Shown piece after piece: positions 44,230-54,012 of a DNA stretch of 64,000 bases. The position numbers and the translations under genes are program-made. This DNA is from Streptomyces sp. NBC_01262. GTDB taxonomy: Bacteria; Actinomycetota; Actinomycetes; Streptomycetales; Streptomycetaceae. The stretch spans positions 1,798,001 to 1,862,000 of the forward strand of contig NZ_CP108462.1 of NCBI RefSeq assembly GCF_036226365.1, written 5' to 3'. The first letter of the stretch is position 1. Each line of letters opens with the position of its first letter. The notes beneath the pieces are model-generated. The model did no database searches and was not told the DNA's origin. It worked only from the letters and a program-made list of their open reading frames with translations.

Positions 44230-44430
44230 ATGCGGCCCGGACCGAGCACTCACATCACGGACTTCGAGCAGCGTCCCGTGACCCTGGATGTGGTCCGCCA
44301 CACTGGCGGGTGGCTCATCGTCCGGATCCCTGACGACCCGTCGCTCGTGCCGCCGGGCAGGTACATGGCCGTTGCCACGGACGGCAGGGGCACCTCCTCG
44401 CAGGCGCTGTGGCTGCATGTCCCGCATAAG
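44230..44430 (+). pseudogene. second relic of galactose-oxidase-like C-terminal domain
   Basis: The reading THITDFEQRPVTLDVVRH, then IVRIPDDPSLVPPGRYMAV and SSQALWLHV corresponds to the final 60 residues of the GlxA-like oxidase (THVTDVDQRSIALNV..., VPSGWYLLYV). Everything before it is missing. It is more diverged than the relic at 3741-3918. It also lies next to a DUF4142 gene. Confidence 0.75.
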
Positions 44431-44478
44431 CCGGCCCCGCATCTGCACGTGACCCCACAGCAAATAGCATCATGCAAT

Positions 44479-44495
44479 CTTTGCCTACAGCAAAG
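44479..44495. promoter_or_regulatory. 17-bp palindrome CTTTGCCTACAGCAAAG (site 2)
   Basis: Perfect 6-bp arms with a 5-base spacer, preceded by TGCAAT. Its right edge is 62 bases before the DUF4142 start at 44558. The sequence after it differs from the TAGTGT-type block of sites 1, 3 and 4. Confidence 0.75.
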
Positions 44496-44557
44496 ATTCT
44501 TCTTACCTGGCTGCCGCGTAAGTGCCGACAACTACGCTGTCCGCACCAGGAGGCACC

Positions 44558-45328
44558 ATGCCCGTCTCGCGCAACACGATCGGAACCGGCTTGGTGGTCG
44601 GCGCGCTGGTACTGACCCTCGCCGCCCTCGCCTACCCGGCCATGGTCGGCGTGCAGAACGCGTCCACCAACCAGTCACGCGTGATCGCCAACACCCAGTA
44701 CGGCCCGCTCACCGAGGCCGACCGCAACTTCGTGGTCTCTGTGCGCTCCGCCGGGCTGTGGGAATTCCCCTCCGGGGAACTGGCTCTCCAGAAGGGGACG
44801 ACGACGGCCGTGCGCACCGCCGGCCAGCACCTGGTCATCGGGCACGCCGCGCTCGACGCCACCTGTCGCAAGATCGCCCCCGAACTGAACATCACCATCC
44901 CCAACCAGCCCACCCCACAGCAGCAGGGCTTCCTGGCGACCCTGCAGTCGGACACCGGCAACCAGTTCGACTCCGACCTCGCCAACATCCTGCGCGTCAC
45001 CCATGGATCGATCTTCTCAACCATCGCCAAGATCCGCGCCACCACCGAGAACACCCTCGTGCGTCAACTGGCCGACCAGGCCAACGATGTGGTCCTGGAC
45101 CACATCACGCAGATGGAGAACATCGGGCTGGTCAACTTCAAACAGGTCAACTTCCAGGAGACCGCTGCGCCGAAGCCCCCCGCGAGTCAGGTCACTCCGC
45201 CCGTGCCCCAGCCGGGGGAACCGGTCGTGGTCCTCTCGCCGCCCGCCGGGGTACCGACGGACGGAGTACCGACGGGCCCCGCCGTCACCGCGGGCGCCAC
45301 ACCCACGGCGTCCCCGAACGCGGGATGA
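44558..45328 (+). CDS. DUF4142 domain secreted/anchored protein, paralog 2
   Basis: Start at ATG 44558 behind AGGAGG, 256 residues. One N-terminal hydrophobic helix, then LTEADRNFVVSVRSAGLWEF and PNQPTPQQQGFLATLQSD as in the other two paralogs. The C-terminal 50 residues are Pro- and Gly-rich. The His-x-x-His-type helical pattern of DUF4142 is visible (GQHLVIGHAALD). Confidence 0.9.
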   Translation: MPVSRNTIGTGLVVGALVLTLAALAYPAMVGVQNASTNQSRVIANTQYGPLTEADRNFVVSVRSAGLWEFPSGELALQKGTTTAVRTAGQHLVIGHAALDATCRKIAPELNITIPNQPTPQQQGFLATLQSDTGNQFDSDLANILRVTHGSIFSTIAKIRATTENTLVRQLADQANDVVLDHITQMENIGLVNFKQVNFQETAAPKPPASQVTPPVPQPGEPVVVLSPPAGVPTDGVPTGPAVTAGATPTASPNAG

Positions 45329-45438
45329 CCTCCCTGCGCACAACGGACGTCATGCGGCGGCGTGCAGGTCTTACCGTGAGCCGTGATCGGTCGACGTGGC
45401 AGTCACCGTAGAGCCGGCGACAACATCCGCTCAGACCG

Positions 45439-48400
45439 TTACTCGATACCCTCACCACCACGCCTGAGCCGCAGTTCGTAGGCCCCGGCGTCCGCCATGC
45501 GGGCGGGCGTCAGCCGCAGGGCGGTTCCCGTGCAGGAGTAGTGGTCGGAGGCGACCCCGGCGGTCAGGTCCTGCTGCGCGCGCCGAGTGCCGTCGATGTA
45601 CACAGCGATCGTTCCGGGGCGGGTGACCGCAGCGTCGTAGTAGCTGATCGTGCCGCCCCAGGCGCGGTAGCGAGCCTTCACCGTGCCGGTGATGCGGAAT
45701 TCGACGAAGTGGCCGTGCAGGGTGCCTCGTTCCGTGGTGCCGCGGCCATGGTCGAAGAAGGCCACTCCGGCGGCCCCGAACGTCAGGGTCTCGCCGCCTC
45801 CGCTCAAGTGGACCGTGTCCCCGCCGATTCGCACGACGTACCGTCCTGCGGTTTCGTGCCATGCCCCGACCACGCACTCGTCCAGGGCCGCGGTGAACGA
45901 ACCACCCGCGCCCTGGCGCGCGGGCTCCGACCGTGGTGCGGCAAGAACGGCCGCCGGCTTCCACACGGCGTAGTCGTGCGGTACGGCTGCGGTGGCCGCG
46001 GCGAGGATCACCGTGCCCACAACGCCCATCGCGGCGGCTTCCAGCCGGAGTCGCCGAGGTGGCCGCGCTGTCGACTGCCCGTCGCCCTTTGTACGCCGCC
46101 GCCCGAGCAGCCCGGCGACAGCAGCACCCAGCAGCCCGGCCACCACGGCCGTGACCGCGCCCCAGGTGACGATCTCCTGCAGACGCAAAGGCGCATGGGT
46201 GTCGGGCATGAACCCTGTGGTGGAGCAGGACGCGGGCAGGTCGTCGGTCAGCTCGATGCATGAGGACACACCCCGGCTGATGTACACACCGACCGTTCCG
46301 AGGACCGCGGTGACGGTCACGGCCAGGGGGACGAGAACGGGCCGCAGCCGTCGGCACATCATGCAGATGACGGTCGCTGCTACTGCCTGCAGCAGGGCGA
46401 CGACGATCATGTACGTGTAGGAGTACACGTCGAGGAAGGCCAGGCTGCCTGGCAGGCCGGGCGCTGCGCCGGAGGGGTGCCGGACCTCGGGCGGAAGTGC
46501 GGCCCGTGCCATGAACGGAAGGGCGATCGCGGCCGAGATCGCCGTGAACCCAGCGGCGGCGCTCACGTACAGGGCCCTGCCCATGTCGCGTCGTCTGCCG
46601 CCGTCGGCCGCGCGCAGCCGAAGCACGAGGACTGAGGGCACCGCCCAGAGCAGCACGAGGCCGACCGGCATGATGGGCGTGGATCGCAGCAGCGCCAGCG
46701 GCAGATAGAAGTAGGCATCGCCGGTCCACTCGCCGAGGCCCTCGTACCAGGGGATGTTCTGCCCTGATGCGGGAAAGGCGTGCACATACAGTGTTGTGAA
46801 GTTGCCCGGATTGAACGCGCAGGTGTACCACACGGCCGGCAGGGGACTCCAGATGGCGACGGCCGTGACCGTGACCGCTCTCGCCGGCCGGCCCGGCGGG
46901 GTGGCCGGGTCACCGGCGCCGCGGCAGTGACGGACGACCGAGTGGACCCACAGCGTCAGCAGGAGCAGCCCTGCGAACAGGATGCCGCCGGTCAGGGCGA
47001 ATTGGCCCACGCCGGGTGTGAACAAGGTGACGTCGGCGGAGACCAGGGAGATCACCCGGCTGCCGGCGAACCCCGCGGACAGGGCTGCCACCGGGAACAG
47101 CAGATGCCGGAAACGGTCTGTCGTGACGTCACCCGTCACGCCGCGCCCTGCCGCGCCGGCCAGGGCGCCTGCCACCAGCACGCCGGCGGGCAGGGCCAAC
47201 AGCGACAGGCCGACTGTGACGAGGCGTTCGAGCAGATTGCCGACGAGGAGGGTGACGTTGTTCAGGGCCAGCCCGGTGACCAGCCCCAGACCTGCCATCT
47301 CCCACGCCCCGGTCCGCAGCAAAAGCGTTGGCGTGTTCATCGCCTCGATGCGTTGCGCCGGACTCGGGTGGGTACCGATGCGCGCGATACGGCGACGCCA
47401 CCGCTCGTGCGGGGAGGGCCAGGGCAGAGCCCGGATCATGCGAGGAAGAGCATCACCGGTCACGTCCCATGAGTGGGCCGTCGCGTCGGCGTGTACCTCG
47501 CGGGTGCGCAGGATCGCGTTCCTGGCGAGGTACACCGTGGCGCTGAGCACCGCGAGCGCGGCGAGCCGGTAGGCCAGCTTCCCCGGAGCGCCCATCCCTC
47601 CGAGCTCCGACGGGCCGTCCGCGGCGAGCAGCGCGTGGGGATACAGGGTCAGAGCCACGAACGGCGTGAACGCGGTGAGGACGAACGCCCGCCACGTGGC
47701 GATGGTGAGGTAGGTGCGCCCCACGTCACGATTGTGATGATGCGCCAGTTCGTGTCGCACCATGGCCCGGAAGCCGTCGGGATCCCGGTAATACCGCAAG
47801 AGCAGGCCGGCATCGAGACGCATTCGGGGACGGCCGGGCAACCCGAAGGCGCTCCCGCCGGCGGTGAGCGCGTGCGGGTCCACCAGCCACACAGGGGTCC
47901 GGCGCAGTCCGGCCTCGCGGGCCAGTTGGTCCAGTTCCTCCAGCAGGCCCGCATCGTCCTCCTGGTCCAGACGGGTGCCGGTGGGCCGTCTGACCTTCCA
48001 CCACGTCCGCCGTCGTCCGTCGCCAGACCCTGGCTGATGCCGGTAGCGGTCGAGGTACGGCCACCAGGGGTGCAGCCCGTACAGAACACCTGCCACGGCC
48101 GTTTCGGCGAGGAGCCCGGCGCCGACCCATCGCGCCTCGTGCGCGAAGTACGGCCTGGCACAGCGATTGAGCATGACCGTCTGGAGGTTCAGGCGTTGCA
48201 GGTCGTCCTTGACCAGCGCGATGGTTTTCGGGATCCGCGCGGCGCATGGGCGGACCTGGTGCCGGAACAGCCGCTCCGACGACGGGAGCGCGAGACACAC
48301 CACACTGAAGGCGACAACACTGGACGCCAGCACCGCTGCCACCAGGACGGCGAACCGCAGATCGGTTCCGCCGCGCAGCACCCTGCCGGGTGCTGCGGGC

Positions 48401-48459
48401 GGTCCCGCCCAGCCGTCTCCCGCACGGTCGGCTGACGCGGGTGTCCGCACGCCGGTCAC
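45439..48459 (-). CDS. large M48-family membrane metalloprotease
   Basis: 1006 residues from GTG 48459, whose codon overlaps the stop of the upstream gene. Residues 30-60 and 110-130 form membrane helices. The zinc motif HELAHHHNRDVG is near residue 235, followed by membrane helices and REVHADATAHSWD with the third zinc ligand. Residues 420-780 contain about eight to ten more hydrophobic helices. The last 180 residues form a beta-rich soluble domain (ECVVGAWHETAGRYVVRIGG) with no family known to me. M48 enzymes remove damaged or signal-bearing membrane proteins. Confidence 0.85.
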   Translation of the reverse strand: MTGVRTPASADRAGDGWAGPPAAPGRVLRGGTDLRFAVLVAAVLASSVVAFSVVCLALPSSERLFRHQVRPCAARIPKTIALVKDDLQRLNLQTVMLNRCARPYFAHEARWVGAGLLAETAVAGVLYGLHPWWPYLDRYRHQPGSGDGRRRTWWKVRRPTGTRLDQEDDAGLLEELDQLAREAGLRRTPVWLVDPHALTAGGSAFGLPGRPRMRLDAGLLLRYYRDPDGFRAMVRHELAHHHNRDVGRTYLTIATWRAFVLTAFTPFVALTLYPHALLAADGPSELGGMGAPGKLAYRLAALAVLSATVYLARNAILRTREVHADATAHSWDVTGDALPRMIRALPWPSPHERWRRRIARIGTHPSPAQRIEAMNTPTLLLRTGAWEMAGLGLVTGLALNNVTLLVGNLLERLVTVGLSLLALPAGVLVAGALAGAAGRGVTGDVTTDRFRHLLFPVAALSAGFAGSRVISLVSADVTLFTPGVGQFALTGGILFAGLLLLTLWVHSVVRHCRGAGDPATPPGRPARAVTVTAVAIWSPLPAVWYTCAFNPGNFTTLYVHAFPASGQNIPWYEGLGEWTGDAYFYLPLALLRSTPIMPVGLVLLWAVPSVLVLRLRAADGGRRRDMGRALYVSAAAGFTAISAAIALPFMARAALPPEVRHPSGAAPGLPGSLAFLDVYSYTYMIVVALLQAVAATVICMMCRRLRPVLVPLAVTVTAVLGTVGVYISRGVSSCIELTDDLPASCSTTGFMPDTHAPLRLQEIVTWGAVTAVVAGLLGAAVAGLLGRRRTKGDGQSTARPPRRLRLEAAAMGVVGTVILAAATAAVPHDYAVWKPAAVLAAPRSEPARQGAGGSFTAALDECVVGAWHETAGRYVVRIGGDTVHLSGGGETLTFGAAGVAFFDHGRGTTERGTLHGHFVEFRITGTVKARYRAWGGTISYYDAAVTRPGTIAVYIDGTRRAQQDLTAGVASDHYSCTGTALRLTPARMADAGAYELRLRRGGEGIE

Positions 48460-48956
48460 TCCGGCGTCTCTCCGGTGACGGCGTCACCGACCGCCGCGGC
48501 CGCGAACAACTCGGCCCTTTCAGGTGTCATCCCACCGCGATGGATCAGCGTCTGGGCGACGATTCGCCGCACCTCTCGCAGCTGTTCACCCGTGAAGCGC
48601 ACTGCGGAGGCTTCTTGCCGGCCGGATGAATCCTCCAGCAGCCTGCGCATCATTTCTTCCGTTGCCGCGGCAGCCTTGTCGGCAAGGTGGGCCACCACGG
48701 CGGACGCTGCCGCCAGGAAAACCGGAGTCAGCAATTCCTCGACATCCGGCAGACCGAAGTTCAGAGGGCCGCTGCCGCTTGTGCGTTCACGGGCAGCGAG
48801 AGCCCGTTCGGGATCGGAGAAGTAGGCCCGGCACAGCAGACCGAACATCTTCCGCTCGGCGTACACCTGCTCCGGAGCCACCACGGATGCCCGGTCGAGC
48901 ATCGCGCGAGCCAGCTCCACAACCCCGGAATCGTGCGGGCCCTGTCGTTCTTTCAC
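48456..48956 (-). CDS. hypothetical helical protein coupled to the M48 protease
   Basis: 166 residues if GTG 48956 is the start; the purine stretch lies too close, so the start is uncertain. The protein is helical and Ala-rich, without membrane helices or Cys pairs typical of enzymes. Its stop overlaps the protease start (GTGA), so the two are translated together, and it may be a cytoplasmic partner or regulator. Confidence 0.65.
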   Translation of the reverse strand: MKERQGPHDSGVVELARAMLDRASVVAPEQVYAERKMFGLLCRAYFSDPERALAARERTSGSGPLNFGLPDVEELLTPVFLAAASAVVAHLADKAAAATEEMMRRLLEDSSGRQEASAVRFTGEQLREVRRIVAQTLIHRGGMTPERAELFAAAAVGDAVTGETPE

Positions 48957-48984
48957 CCTCCGCCCCTCCTGGACCGGGCTCAGC

Positions 48985-49140
48985 TGAGAATATCAACGAG
49001 CCCACTAAGTCATGGAATGACTATTGGAAAGACAATAAGAAGCATATTGTCGCGTACAGACCGATTCAGGGTAGGGGCCTTCGGGGCGTGGACATGAGAG
49101 AGTCGGAAACATTCCCCATATCTCAGGCTACTGGTGTATA
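48985..49140. other. AT-rich island without a supported gene
   Basis: Around 48985-49140 the base composition falls well below the surrounding high GC, with stretches such as TGACTATTGGAAAGACAATA. Plus-strand reading gives KSWNDYWKDNKKHIVAYRPI in an open frame without a start, and no family is recognised. It may be a relic of foreign DNA or a promoter region for the leftward protease pair. Confidence 0.4.
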
Positions 49141-49399
49141 TGTCGCCAGCCGGAGAAGTGAGGAGCCGCTCTCGACCCAGCGAAGCGGTGGAGGCAGGCA
49201 AGGCAAGCCTGATGATCACGCGTCGGCGCCGGTCAGGGCAGACCGGGCGACCCCAGCGGGCAGGCGATGGACACGCGGGAGCGTCGTACGGGCCGGCGGT
49301 GATGCCAGGGTGCCCGCCTCCAGCTCGGCTGACTCCTTCGCCTCCAGCAGACCGGCACCGACATCATCGGCCAACCGGACCCGAAGCCCCGCCTTCAGG

Positions 49400-49499
49400 G
49401 GCCACCCCGTCCCTGCGAGCCCGCCTCGTCGCCGTGACCTCAGTGAATCGAGTCACTGCCGCGCTCAACACCACACGAACCGTGATCAACAACGCGTGA
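49400..49499 (+). pseudogene. relic of DUF4118-protein C-terminus
   Basis: The reading PSLRARLVAVTSVNRVTAAL then NTTRTVINNA with TGA matches the last 30 residues of the DUF4118 protein at 2152-2904. DNA similarity continues 10 or so bases past the stop (GCGTGAAGG-TCGCA). Nothing else of that gene is present. Confidence 0.75.
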
Positions 49500-49640
49500 A
49501 GGTTCGCAACTGACACACACCCCGCCTGTGGCGCGGACCCTACCTCTGCGAGATGCAGGTGGCTCGACATTCGGGTATTCGCTGTGTCCTGGCAAGATCT
49601 GCGGGAATCTCATTCCGGTAATCGACGGGAAGGCCGTCCC

Positions 49641-51455
49641 TTGGTCACCACCCGAAGTCCCAGAAGGGCGTGGTTCCTGCTCCTGGCCGTGTGCTTGGCG
49701 CTGGCCGGTTCGCTGGCGGGCGCCGGACAGGCCGCCGCGCACGCCGTCCTGCGCGGCACCGACCCTCAGGACGGTTCCGTGCTGGGGGAGGCGCCCCGGT
49801 ACGTCACGCTCACCTTCAGCGAGGACGTGCGGCTGCCGGAAGGTGCAGTCCGGGTGCTGGATCCGCAGGGGACCCGGATGGACACGGGCGAGGCCGCGCA
49901 CGCTGCGGGAAGGTCGTCGACCGCTCGCGCGAGCTTGCGCAAGGGCCTGGCGAGTGGAACGTACACGGTGGCTTGGCGGGTGGTGTCGGCGGACAGCCAT
50001 CCGGTGTCGGGGGCCTTCACGTTCTCCGTCGGGAAGCCGTCGGCGACCAGCGCCCGTGCGCCCGTGGAGTCACCGCAGGATGCCGTGGTCAGCGGTCTGT
50101 ACGGCTTCGGCCGGTTCGCGGCTTACGGCGGGGTGGCACTGCTGGTCGGTACGGTCGTATTCATGCTGTTCTGCCGCCCGGATCCCGCCGTGGAGCGGGC
50201 ACTACGACGGCTGGTGGCGGCCGGGTGGTGGGTACTGACGGCATCGACGACTGCGCTGCTCACGCTGCGCGGCGCATACGAGGCCGGGGACGGGCTGGGA
50301 CAGGGGCTGGACCCGGGGTCGATGCGGCATGCGCTCGGCGGCAGGCCGGGGCAGGCATTGGCGGTCCGCCTGGTGATACTCGTTCTGGCGGCCGTCGCGT
50401 GGCGGATCCCGGCTCTGCGCCGACGGCGGGTGGCGGTGGGCGCGGGCGCGGTGGGCGCCATCGGGCTGGCCGCGACCTGGGCGGTGGCCGAGCATGCCTC
50501 GGTCGGGCGGCAGGTGCCGGTGGCGGTCGTCTCCGTCGCCGGTCACCTGCTGGGCATGGCGGTGTGGCTGGGCGGCCTGGCCGCCGTGTTGGTCATGCTC
50601 CGGAGTACACCGGGCAATGCTGAGCCGCCGGTGGATGCGGTGAGGAGATTCTCCAGGGCGGCGTTCACTTCCGTGTGCCTGCTGGTTGCGACGGGTGTCT
50701 ACCAGTCGTGGCGTGAGGTCGGTTCGTGGCAGGCGCTGTCCACCACAGGTTACGGCCAGTTGCTCATGGTCAAGATGGGTGTAGTGCTGGCACTGCTCGT
50801 CGTGGCCGGGTACTCGCGGCGCTGGACTGCGCGGATGGCCTCTGCGGACCGTTACGTGCCCGCTGCCGGGCCGGTCGGCGACGCGACCGTGTTCGGCGGC
50901 GGAACGCTCGTCGTGTCGTCCGTCGTCGCGCCGCAAAGCCGTGCGCAAGCGCCGGGTCTGAGATGCCTGCGTCGCTCGGTGGGCACCGAGGCCGCGCTGG
51001 GGGTGGCCGTACTGGCGGTCACGACCGTGCTCACCGGGACCGTGCCGGCGCGTACGGCGCTGGAAGGCGAACGCCCGGTCGTGCAGACCCCAGCCGAGGT
51101 GGGGCTTGCCCTCGCGAACGTCAACGTGCCCTTCGACACCCGAGGGCCGGGCGGGAAGGGGCGGGTAAACCTCGCGATGGAACCTGGGCGGGTGGGCCGC
51201 AACAGCCTCCGCGTGGTCGTCTTCGGTACCGACGACGGGCTCTTGAACCCGCCGGAGGTCAAGATCTCACTGACGCTGCCCAGTCGCGGCATCGGCCCGC
51301 TGGAGGCGACGCTCACCCACGAGGGCGCCGCCTGGCTGGGCGACGACCTGAGTATTCCCTTTCCGGGGAAGTGGCGGCTGGCCGTCACCGTCCGCACCTC
51401 CGACATCGACCAGGTCACGGTCACGAAGACGATGACCGTGCCGGGCCTCGGATGA
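49641..51455 (+). CDS. CopC-CopD fusion, copper resistance/uptake membrane protein
   Basis: I prefer the TTG at 49641 because GGGAAGG lies eight bases upstream and a signal peptide follows (RAWFLLLAVCLALAGSLAGA). The mature N-terminus AHAVLRGTDPQDGSV carries the CopC copper-binding His, and VVSADSHPVSG is the second CopC motif. CopD starts near residue 160 with eight membrane helices (FAAYGGVALLVGTVVFML, AVWLGGLAAVLVML). The C-terminal 120 residues form a YtkA-like extracytoplasmic domain. It may supply copper to the radical copper oxidase encoded at 58392. Confidence 0.9.
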   Translation: MVTTRSPRRAWFLLLAVCLALAGSLAGAGQAAAHAVLRGTDPQDGSVLGEAPRYVTLTFSEDVRLPEGAVRVLDPQGTRMDTGEAAHAAGRSSTARASLRKGLASGTYTVAWRVVSADSHPVSGAFTFSVGKPSATSARAPVESPQDAVVSGLYGFGRFAAYGGVALLVGTVVFMLFCRPDPAVERALRRLVAAGWWVLTASTTALLTLRGAYEAGDGLGQGLDPGSMRHALGGRPGQALAVRLVILVLAAVAWRIPALRRRRVAVGAGAVGAIGLAATWAVAEHASVGRQVPVAVVSVAGHLLGMAVWLGGLAAVLVMLRSTPGNAEPPVDAVRRFSRAAFTSVCLLVATGVYQSWREVGSWQALSTTGYGQLLMVKMGVVLALLVVAGYSRRWTARMASADRYVPAAGPVGDATVFGGGTLVVSSVVAPQSRAQAPGLRCLRRSVGTEAALGVAVLAVTTVLTGTVPARTALEGERPVVQTPAEVGLALANVNVPFDTRGPGGKGRVNLAMEPGRVGRNSLRVVVFGTDDGLLNPPEVKISLTLPSRGIGPLEATLTHEGAAWLGDDLSIPFPGKWRLAVTVRTSDIDQVTVTKTMTVPGLG

Positions 51456-51551
51456 CGCCCGGCACGCGGCATCAATGGTTGTCGAGTGACAGGAGGGGGG
51501 GGAGTGTAGCGGCCTCCGCCCCGGTCTGTGAGCGGATCACCTAAGTGCAAA

Positions 51552-51568
51552 CTTTGCTGTGTGCAAAG
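51552..51568. promoter_or_regulatory. 17-bp palindrome CTTTGCTGTGTGCAAAG (site 3)
   Basis: Perfect 6-bp arms, preceded by TGCAAA and followed two bases later by TAGCGT and by GTGTTCCAGCAGTCC. The 45 bases from the palindrome onward resemble those of sites 1 and 4. It ends 77 bases before the DUF4142 start at 51646. Confidence 0.75.
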
Positions 51569-51645
51569 ACTAGCGTCCCTCGTGTTCCAGCAGTCCGGAG
51601 TCCCCGCGTCGTTCCGCCATCGACGACGCGACATCAGGAGGCGCT

Positions 51646-52380
51646 ATGCAGTCCACGAGGTACGCGACGGGAACCGCCCTGGTGGTCGGGGCACTGTTGA
51701 CGACGGTCGCAGCACTGATGTACCCCACGATCAAGGGGGTACAGGCCGTGGCGTCTTCTCCCGACGCGCAGACCGTGTCCACCCAGTACGGGCCACTGAC
51801 CCAGGCCGACCGCGACTTCGTGGTCAAGGTACGGCTGGCCGGGCTCTGGGAGTTCCCCGCCGGGGAGATGGCCGAGCAGAAGGGCACGACAGCGGCGTTC
51901 AAGACCGCGGGTGAGCATCTGAAGGACGGCCACACCAAGCTGGACGCGACGTGCCGTCAGATCGCGCCGCAACTGGGAATCACCCTGCCCAACCAGGCGA
52001 CGCCGCAGCAGCAGGGCTTCGTGGCCACCCTGTCCGCCGCCAGCGGCGAGGACTTCGACCGCAAGCTCGCCAACATCCTGCGGGTCACTCACGGCCAGAT
52101 CTTCTCCACCATCGCCAAGATACGGGCGACCACCAAGAACACCCTGGTCCGCCAGATCGCCGACCAGGCCAACGACACCGTGCTGGACCACATCACCGTC
52201 CTGGAGCAGACCGGTTTCGTCGACTTCGACCAGACCGTGGCCCAGATCACCGCGAGTCCCACCATCAACCACAACGACACCGTCGCTCCGTCCCCCGCAC
52301 CCGGCGATCTGACGATCGTCATCGGCAGCCCCTCGCCCAGTGCCGCGATCGGCTCGCCGACCGCTTATCCCACCCAGTAG
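51646..52380 (+). CDS. DUF4142 domain secreted/anchored protein, paralog 3
   Basis: ATG 51646 behind AGGAGG, 244 residues. N-terminal helix, LTQADRDFVVKVRLAGLWEF, HLKDGHTKLDATCRQIAPQL and PNQATPQQQGFVATLSA. It is closer to paralog 1 than to paralog 2 (for example AGEMAEQKGTTAAFKTAGEH). The C-terminus is a short disordered Pro/Ser tail. Confidence 0.9.
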   Translation: MQSTRYATGTALVVGALLTTVAALMYPTIKGVQAVASSPDAQTVSTQYGPLTQADRDFVVKVRLAGLWEFPAGEMAEQKGTTAAFKTAGEHLKDGHTKLDATCRQIAPQLGITLPNQATPQQQGFVATLSAASGEDFDRKLANILRVTHGQIFSTIAKIRATTKNTLVRQIADQANDTVLDHITVLEQTGFVDFDQTVAQITASPTINHNDTVAPSPAPGDLTIVIGSPSPSAAIGSPTAYPTQ

Positions 52381-52569
52381 CGGCCGGATCGCCGGACGCA
52401 CCATGCCCCAGCGCAGGGCTGCGCCCGCTGGCCGAACAGGCAGCGGGCAGCTCGCACGGGACCGCGCGACGCAGGGAGACCCGTGCGGGGCGGGTCGCGA
52501 CGGGTGATTCGGCCTCGGCCCATTCGAGCCCGGTGAGCCACGGTCTTGACGGCTTCCTTAGCGCGTCAT

Positions 52570-53836
52570 CGGGGGTTTCCAGGCGTACCGCTGAGAATCG
52601 TTGTGCCGGGAAGCCTGGTCGGCCTGGTCACGGCCAAATTACTGGCAGTGGGTGCGGCGGTTCCCCAAGGGGGCGGAGCTGCGGCCGCCGCCGCTCGGGC
52701 CTTCGGCCCGCGTTGGACGTTCCTGCCTGTCGGCGCGCAGGTCGTGGACTTCGTCCTGACAATAGGCATCTGCATCGCGGCAGCGGCGAGCGCGGTGATC
52801 GCCCTGTTCCCGGCCCTCGCGCCGGTTAGTATTCCGCTGGCGCTGATTCTGCTGGTGATCGTGGCCGGCCTGACCTGGTTCGGACACGGCGGGCGGTCGC
52901 TGTTCGAGGTCATGACCGTGGTGTTCGTGGTGATCTCGGTGACCGTGGTGATCCTGGGCTTCGTTGCTCCACACACCACAGGTGGCACAGCCGCCACCGC
53001 CGGCCCCGGTCATTCGGCTGTGCTGGCCGTCGTCCTGGCCTTTCCCGTGGCGATGGCCCTGGCCACGGGCATCGAGGCGCCGTCCACCGCGATCGCCCAG
53101 CTCGGGCAGCTCGACGACACCGACCGCCGCCGCTTCGGCCGGGGCACCCTGGCATTGCTGCTGGTCATCGTCGGCGGCCTGACCCTGACGCTGACCGCTC
53201 TCGCCGTACGCCTGCGCATCGGTCTGCCCGGCGCCGACTCCACCCAGATCGCCGACATCGCCCACGCCACCGCAGGCCCCGGCTGGCTCTACAGCGGTTT
53301 CCAGCTGACCAGCCCGCCGTCGCCAGTTCCTCCTTTCAAGCCGACCCCGGTCTGCTCAAGGCCCTGGCCGGCACCGCCGACGCGCCCGGCGTCCTCCCGC
53401 CCGTCCTCGGCCGAGTCAACCGCCACCACACCCCGTGCTGGTCCGTCATGGCCTACCTGGCCGCCGCAGCCCTGATCATCGTCGCCGCAGGTCAGGAGCA
53501 GGAACTCGTCCTCTTCTACGCGGCATCGGTGTTCGTAGGCTTCCTGATGGGTCTGCTGGCGATGACCCGCTTCGCACACACCCAGCACAAACCCGCCCTG
53601 GCATCCGTCAACGCCCTCGCGGCAACCGCGGTCGCCTTCACCCTCGTCCCCGGCTCGCTGTCCGGCAACCCTCCTTCTGCGGCGGGGTGCCCCGGGTGAA
53701 CATCCTGCTGCGCGGATGGCCGATGCTCTCTCTGGCCGCCACCCTGGCCGTCGGCGGTGCTCTGTACGTCCGCTGGGCGCGGGCCGGCCCGCCCACCGGA
53801 ATCGAGGACGCCGAAAGCCGCTCCGAAATGGGCTGA
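52570..53836 (+). pseudogene. APC-family amino acid permease, frameshifted
   Basis: Fragments in successive frames give membrane helices of an amino acid/polyamine permease. Frame 1 runs from VVPGSLVGLVTAKLLAVGAA to GPGWLYSGFQL (helices about 3-9). After a shift near 53315 the other frame reads SSFQADPGLLKALAGTADAP and PPVLGRVNRHHTP, then AYLAAAALIIVAAGQEQELV. A further shift near 53690 gives NILLRGWPMLSLAATLAVGG. The first helices are missing. No single frame encodes a working transporter. Confidence 0.85.
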
Positions 53837-54012
53837 CCATGCGAATCGGTCCCTCGGCAGAACACCGCAGCGCCGGACTGCCCGAGCCACCCGTGAGCGG
53901 ATTCGTCGAGCGCGGCAGCCATGGCAGAGGTCCGACAGGAGACCGCGCCGGGAAGGGGCATCGGCGTGCCCTTCCCGGCGCGGCGTATGAGGTCGGCCGT
54001 GCGCAGCCGGTG

